Shown here piece after piece: positions 14,060 through 17,658 of a DNA stretch of 17,658 nucleotides. Source of the stretch: Nitratifractor sp. (GTDB taxonomy: Bacteria > Campylobacterota > Campylobacteria > Campylobacterales > Sulfurovaceae); contig WFSU01000203.1 in assembly GCA_015485845.1 (NCBI GenBank), forward strand, positions 1 through 17,658, read 5' to 3'. Within the stretch, counting starts at the first letter, position 1; every line of letters begins with the position of its first letter. The translations under genes were made by a program, and so were the position numbers. The notes below the pieces were generated by a model, which was given only the letters and a program-made list of their open reading frames with translations, had not been told where the DNA came from and did no database searches.

Positions 14060-15250
14060 ATGACCCAACACCATGTATTGATCCTCGGCGGTGGTTTCGC
14101 CGGAGTCGAAGCAGCCATTTTCCTACGCAAAAAAGGGCACAAAGTCACGATGATCTCCAATCGGGACTACTTTTACATCTTCCCCACCTCGATCTGGGTA
14201 CCCACCGGCGAAGTCGATTTTGAGGACATCAAAGTCCCTCTCAGGGAGATTGCCGAGGCGCATGGCTTCGAGGTGATTCTTGATGAAGTACAGGAGATCA
14301 TCTCCAAGGAGAAACGCGTCGTCTGCGCCGGAGGCGAGCACACGGCCGAATTTCTCGTCATCGCCATGGGCAGTGGCAAGATGCAACACGCCGGGGCAGA
14401 AAACTTCCTCTCTATCTGCGGTGTCCCCGAAGATTCCCTTCAGATCAAAGATAAGATCGATGCTCTTATCGCCCAGGGTGGCGGTAAGATCGCCTTTGGG
14501 TTTGGTGGCAACCCCAAAGACGCCAGCAACGTCCGGGGCGGCCCGGTCTTCGAAGTACTGTTCAACGTCCACAATATGCTCAAGAAAAAAGGGATCCTCG
14601 ACCAATTCGAACTCACTTTTTTCGCTCCTATGGAGAGCCCGGGTGCCCGGATGGGACATCAGGCCGTCAAGATGATGGACATCTACTTTGACAAGCTCGG
14701 CATCAAAACCCAGGTAGGCAAGAAAATCAAACGTTTCGAAGCAGACGGTATTGTTTTCGAAGATGATAGCAAAATCGAGAGCGATTTTACGATGTTTGTC
14801 CCGGCAGGCAACGGCCATCCGGTCTTTGCCGACAGCGATCTCCCGCTCAACGAAGCGGGTCTCATCAAGATCAACGACTATTCCGAAGTGATGCACGACT
14901 ACGATGAGTCAAGTGAAGTCTACGGCGTCTTCGCCATCGGAGACTCCGTCGCCCTCGATGGCCCCGACTGGCGCGCCAAACAGGGTCACATCGCCGAAGT
15001 CATGGGACGCAACGTCGCCGTAAACATCGACGAAATGGCCAAAGGAAACGAACGCCGAGAAAGCTACATTCATCACCTCAACATCCTCTGCGTCATGGAC
15101 GGCGGCAACGGCGCATCGTTTGTCTTCCGCAACGACAAAGGGGGCAAAATGATCCCCCTCCCCGTCGTCGGCCACTGGCTCAAAAAAGGGTGGGGCTGGT
15201 ACTGCCGCAACTCCAAGCTTGGGAAGATTCCAAGAATACCGGGGATGTGA
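14060..15250 (+). CDS. FAD-dependent pyridine-nucleotide-disulfide-type oxidoreductase, sulfide:quinone reductase-like
   Basis: 396 residues from ATG at 14060, which has CAGGAG six bases upstream; an in-frame TTG at 14033 is less likely. The N-terminal dinucleotide fold reads VLILGGGFAGVEAA (6-19), and the second FAD motif is GVFAIGDSVAL (about 289-299). The layout fits the SQR/type II NADH dehydrogenase group, membrane-associated flavoproteins that reduce quinone. Cys120 (in SICGVPED) and Cys344 (in LCVMDGG) fall near positions of the redox cysteines of SQRs, which favours SQR over NDH-2. Cys382 lies near the C-terminus, which is basic and could touch the membrane. SQR subtype cannot be assigned by eye. 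It stands alone, 85 bases after ftsI. Confidence 0.75.
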   Translation: MTQHHVLILGGGFAGVEAAIFLRKKGHKVTMISNRDYFYIFPTSIWVPTGEVDFEDIKVPLREIAEAHGFEVILDEVQEIISKEKRVVCAGGEHTAEFLVIAMGSGKMQHAGAENFLSICGVPEDSLQIKDKIDALIAQGGGKIAFGFGGNPKDASNVRGGPVFEVLFNVHNMLKKKGILDQFELTFFAPMESPGARMGHQAVKMMDIYFDKLGIKTQVGKKIKRFEADGIVFEDDSKIESDFTMFVPAGNGHPVFADSDLPLNEAGLIKINDYSEVMHDYDESSEVYGVFAIGDSVALDGPDWRAKQGHIAEVMGRNVAVNIDEMAKGNERRESYIHHLNILCVMDGGNGASFVFRNDKGGKMIPLPVVGHWLKKGWGWYCRNSKLGKIPRIPGM

Positions 15251-15254
15251 GAAG

Positions 15255-15513
15255 CGTTAAGCCAATACAAACTGCTTTGTGTTGGTAGCTTCGAAACCGA
15301 AGCGGTCGGAGCGAAGCGAAGCCGCGAAGGCTGGGAGACCCGTTAAGCTAACGACACCTGCGTGTCGTTAGTAGGGTCGAAACCGGAGGCGTTATGCAGG
15401 CACAGCCTGCACCGCCGAAGGCTGCAAACCTTGTTCAAACGCAAACTGCTTTGCGTTTGTAGCTTCGAAACCGGAACGGTCGGAGCGAAGTGAAGCCGTA
15501 AAGGCTGTCAACC
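15255..15513 (+). repeat. Three tandem structured repeats of about 87 nt with CTGC-loop hairpins
   Basis: Units at 15255-15340, 15341-15430 and 15431-15513. Each starts with a 10-bp hairpin with invariant loop CTGC. The left arms are CCAATACAAA (15262-15271), CTAACGACAC (15348-15357) and CAAACGCAAA (15436-15445), and the right arms are complementary in every case, with one G-T wobble in unit 1. Next comes a conserved TCGAAACCG segment, then a second variable stem (GCGGT/GCCGC, GGCG/CGCC, ACGGT/GCCGT) and a conserved AAGGCTG. Units 1 and 3 share the interior CGGAGCGAAG; unit 2 has a different interior hairpin (TGCAGGC / ACA / GCCTGCA). I do not recognise the element. The orientation of any transcript is not known. 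Confidence 0.8.
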
Positions 15514-15522
15514 TTAGCAAAC

Positions 15523-15570
15523 TGGGGCTGGGGTTTCAACCCCACCAAACGCGACTGAAGTCGCGTCCCC
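15523..15570 (+). repeat. Composite double-hairpin palindromic element, copy 2
   Basis: TGGGGT / TTCA / ACCCCA (15529-15544) and ACGCGAC / TGAA / GTCGCGT (15549-15566), ending GTCCCC. This is the reverse complement of the block at 8381-8428 apart from the first hairpin's stem, where two base pairs differ with pairing kept. It directly abuts the third tandem unit and may interrupt a fourth one (TTAGCAAACTG at 15514-15524). Confidence 0.7.
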
Positions 15571-15639
15571 TTGATTGTAGCGAGAAGTGAAAAACAATGA
15601 AAGCCGCTCCGCCCCAACCCTTACCGTGGAAATTTTCGC

Positions 15640-15668
15640 TATAATAGCTCCAAACACACCTCGGGAGG
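15640..15668 (+). promoter_or_regulatory. Promoter -10 and ribosome binding site of the toxin-antitoxin pair
   Basis: A consensus TATAAT (15640-15645) is followed by GGGAGG (15663-15668), ten bases before the ATG at 15679. The nearest TTACCG is too close to act as a standard -35. The site sits just after the repeat array, so the array lies upstream of the transcript rather than in it if this promoter is used. Confidence 0.5.
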
Positions 15669-15678
15669 ATTGGCGACC

Positions 15679-15891
15679 ATGACCGCTGTCATTGAAATAG
15701 ACGATCAGTATGCCCTGCAACTCCACCAATTCATGCAGTCCCTTCCGGAAGAAGCCGTCAAACTCACCCCCATCAAGAATGATCTGGATCAGGAACTGGC
15801 ACGGCGGATTGACGCAGTAAAAAGGGAGGAAGCCGTCACCACACCCCTCAGCGAATTGTCCCGCCTCAGGAACCGTTATGTTCGTCGTTGA
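15679..15891 (+). CDS. Putative antitoxin of a ParE/RelE-type pair
   Basis: 70 residues. GGGAGG lies ten bases before ATG 15679 and only one base before an in-frame TTG at 15670, so the ATG is preferred. The sequence is acidic at the start (VIEIDDQYALQLHQFMQSLPEEAVKL) and basic at the end, with ITxPL-like VTTPLSELSRLRNRYV near the C-terminus. That reminds me of small antitoxins that precede ParE/RelE toxins, where the C-terminal part wraps the toxin. No clear DNA-binding fold is seen. It overlaps the toxin gene by 14 bases. The assignment rests mainly on position and size. Confidence 0.65.
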   Translation: MTAVIEIDDQYALQLHQFMQSLPEEAVKLTPIKNDLDQELARRIDAVKREEAVTTPLSELSRLRNRYVRR

Positions 15892-16255
15892 AACATCCGA
15901 GCACTTCGATGAGGAGATCATTGAGTTTCTCGACTTTCTCGCACAGGAGAGCCCCTACCGGGCGTTGCATTTCTACGACGACCTCATGAAAAACCTGCAA
16001 TACGTCTCCACCCAGCCGACGATGTACCGTCGCCGGGAGGGGATGGAAACCCATACAAGAGAGTTGGTACTCCAGGGGTACACCGTCCCTCTTTTCATCG
16101 ATGAAAAAGCGAAGAGGGTCATCGTATTGGGGATCTTCAATCAGCGCTTCTGGATAACCGAAGGCACACTCTCCCACAAATCAAAACAGCAAAAACGTAA
16201 CCCTCTCTCCCATCCAAATCTTCCCGGGCCATTGAGCACGACAGAGTGCAAATAA
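15878..16255 (+). CDS. ParE/RelE superfamily toxin with C-terminal extension
   Basis: 125 residues. The first 92 fit the ParE/RelE fold: two helices (DEEIIEFLDFLAQESPYRALHFYDDLMKNLQYV), then strands through TRELVLQGYTVPLFIDEKAKRVIVLGIFNQRFW, with Arg61 and the Arg90 near the end of the last strand typical of the family. Such toxins poison gyrase or cut mRNA; which one cannot be told here. Residues 93-125 (ITEGTLSH onward) are an extra, low-complexity, Ser/Pro/Lys-rich tail with no family counterpart that I know of, possibly from loss of an earlier stop. The ATG lies inside the antitoxin gene in another frame. The gene stops one base before the end of the convergent acyl-CoA synthetase gene. 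Confidence 0.75.
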   Translation: MFVVETSEHFDEEIIEFLDFLAQESPYRALHFYDDLMKNLQYVSTQPTMYRRREGMETHTRELVLQGYTVPLFIDEKAKRVIVLGIFNQRFWITEGTLSHKSKQQKRNPLSHPNLPGPLSTTECK

Positions 16256-16256
16256 A

Positions 16257-17658
16257 CTATTTCAGCAGCTTATCAATCAATGCCTGATACTTCTGCTCGA
16301 TCACACGCCGCTTTTTCTTGTACGTGTTGGTCAACTCTTCGCCGAGTTTGAACTCCTCTTTGAGGAAATGGACTCCCTGGAGCTTTTCAAATGCTTTGAA
16401 ATCTTTCTTCTTCTTGAGCAACGCGTTGATCTCACTTTTGATTTTGTTTAGAAGCTGCGGATCATCGAGGACATGGTCGAGAGACTCTACAACTTGGCCG
16501 TATTTTTCACTCACGCATGCTTTGAGGTGTTCGAAGTCCGGGACGATGAGGAGCCCCAGTCCCTTCTTGTCCTGCCCCACGACGATCATATCCTGGATAA
16601 ACGGCAAGGCCGCCACCGCCGACTCGATTCGGCTGGGGTCGACGTTTTCGCCGTTGGCCAGGACGATGATCTCTTTGGAACGTCCGGTGATCACGAGCTC
16701 GTTTTTGCAAGTGAGCTTACCCAGATCTCCGGTGAGGAAGAACCCATCCTCGGTAAACACTTTGGCGTTCTCTTCGTCATTCTTGTAGTAGCCGGGCATC
16801 ACCTGATCGCCTCGGACGGCGATCTCTCCCGCCTGCCCACACGGCACCGGCTGGCCATCCTCCCCGAGGATCACCAGATCGGTATCCCGCACCGCCGGTC
16901 CCAATGTCCCGAAGGTATTACAGTTGAGCGCCCGCCCGGCGATGGCTGGGGCGCACTCGGTCATACCGTAGGCATTGACGATCCGAATGCCAATCGCATC
17001 GATCCACGCATCGAGGAATTCCGGCAACGACCCGCCTCCACTGATCGCCAGCCTCAGCCGCCCGCCAAATTTCTGACGTACCGCCTCAAACTTTTTCTGG
17101 GCAAAAGCATTGAGCGGCGCGAGGAACAGCAATTTGACCCGCGCTCCGAGTACGGAAGAAAATCGGGAGAGAAAACTACGTTTCTCAAACACCGGAAGTT
17201 CGTCCCGGACAATCCGACGATTGACGTTGTATGCTGAAGAGATCGCGATGAGCTTCTGGAACAGTTTGGCTTTTTTGGGATTTTGTTTCTCGAGGGTGTT
17301 GTTGATCTTAGTGTACATTGACTCCCAGAGACGTGGGACGGTCGCTACGATGGTCGGGCGGTACCGCTCGAGGTCAGCGGCAAACGTACGCACCGTCGAA
17401 TACGCCATCGTACACCCTCCGGCGAGGATCAGATACTCCACCGTCCGCTCGAAAATATGCCAGGACGGGAGGATCGACAGCCACATATCTTCCTCGCTCA
17501 GCTCGATGATCTCCGGAAGTACCTCGATGTTTTTCATCACATTCTTGTGGCTGAGCATCACCCCTTTGGGTTTGCCTGTTGTCCCGGAGGTGTACATCAG
17601 AGTGAGGAGGTCTTCGCGATCGAGCTGATCCCGGAGGGCACGAAAATCATCCATGTCT
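16257..17658 (-). CDS. Long-chain acyl-CoA synthetase (AMP-binding), 5' part outside the window
   Basis: The frame is open to the window edge, so the N-terminal part (about 130-150 residues by family size) is missing; the internal ATG at 17654 is not the real start. Using that ATG as residue 1, the adenylate-forming signatures are YTSGTTGKPKG at 21-31, YGMTEC at 229-234, TGDLG at 308-312 and TGRSKEIIVLANGENVDP at 323-340. The conserved Lys-rich LTNTYKKKRR near the C-terminus is where the catalytic lysine is expected. It activates fatty acids with ATP and CoA (FadD/FAA type) at the membrane. No pathway genes are adjacent. Fatty acid uptake or recycling is the general role; substrate length cannot be read. 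Confidence 0.9.
   Translation of the reverse strand, partial: DMDDFRALRDQLDREDLLTLMYTSGTTGKPKGVMLSHKNVMKNIEVLPEIIELSEEDMWLSILPSWHIFERTVEYLILAGGCTMAYSTVRTFAADLERYRPTIVATVPRLWESMYTKINNTLEKQNPKKAKLFQKLIAISSAYNVNRRIVRDELPVFEKRSFLSRFSSVLGARVKLLFLAPLNAFAQKKFEAVRQKFGGRLRLAISGGGSLPEFLDAWIDAIGIRIVNAYGMTECAPAIAGRALNCNTFGTLGPAVRDTDLVILGEDGQPVPCGQAGEIAVRGDQVMPGYYKNDEENAKVFTEDGFFLTGDLGKLTCKNELVITGRSKEIIVLANGENVDPSRIESAVAALPFIQDMIVVGQDKKGLGLLIVPDFEHLKACVSEKYGQVVESLDHVLDDPQLLNKIKSEINALLKKKKDFKAFEKLQGVHFLKEEFKLGEELTNTYKKKRRVIEQKYQALIDKLLK

Noticed and set aside
15255..15348. GTTAAGC at 15256 and 15342 as integron attC core sites
   Set aside because: Matching inverse core and the usual imperfect attC fold are missing, and there is no integron integrase or cassette structure in the window.
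15255..15513. Tandem repeats as a CRISPR array
   Set aside because: Only three units, no short identical repeats with regular unique spacers, and no cas genes; the variable parts are the two arms of a hairpin.
15255..15678. Repeats as a type III toxin-antitoxin RNA antitoxin upstream of the toxin
   Set aside because: The downstream toxin is ParE/RelE-like and has its own protein antitoxin, and a separate promoter lies after the repeats. The units are also longer than usual type III repeats.

Overview
The window looks like chromosomal DNA of a sulfur-oxidising Campylobacterota (epsilonproteobacterium), probably one with a higher G+C than most, such as the Nitratifractor/Sulfurovaceae side of the phylum. 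This is inferred from protein style (FtsW, MurG, an SQR-like flavoprotein, and the alaS / maf / penicillin-binding protein order) and not from any search. Most genes are moderately G+C-rich. Two stretches, about 1-710 and 4769-5700, are clearly A+T-rich and look acquired.

Layout. 1-711: a 5'-truncated HNH-finger-type protein. 712-928: non-coding, carrying two oppositely oriented REP-like hairpins. 929-1666 (+): a SAM methyltransferase, converging on a MoaD/ThiS-like gene (1671-1952, -). 2002-8268 (-): a co-directional block read alaS, then an A+T-rich two-gene cassette (ImmA/IrrE metallopeptidase plus a two-helix membrane protein), then maf and a class A penicillin-binding protein (PBP1A). 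8281-8511: non-coding, with palindromic repeats. 8512-9546 (-): a lipoprotein gene and a secreted Cys-rich triple-repeat protein. 9631-11804 (-): ftsW-murG, overlapping by ATGA. 11935-13974 (+): an FtsI-type penicillin-binding protein read divergently from a shared promoter region. 14060-15250 (+): an SQR-like flavoprotein. 15251-15678: non-coding, holding three tandem structured repeats of about 87 nt followed by a composite palindrome that is also present, inverted, at 8381. 15679-16255 (+): a ParE/RelE-type toxin-antitoxin pair. 16257-17658 (-): the C-terminal part of a long-chain acyl-CoA synthetase, cut by the window edge.

How the genes fit together. Envelope growth and division dominate. 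MurG completes lipid II, FtsW with the FtsI-type PBP polymerises and cross-links it at the septum, PBP1A is the bifunctional synthase, and Maf-family proteins are house-cleaning pyrophosphatases historically linked to septation. AlaS is housekeeping. The SQR-like protein would feed electrons from sulfide or another reduced donor to the quinone pool. The accessory layer is the ImmA/IrrE cassette with its own promoter and candidate operator, the HNH-finger remnant and the toxin-antitoxin pair.

The most unusual structure is in the non-coding DNA. Three distinct families of palindromes each keep a fixed loop (CTGC, TCCY, or TTCA/TGAA) while the stem sequences change with pairing preserved, so the fold rather than the stem sequence appears to be conserved.
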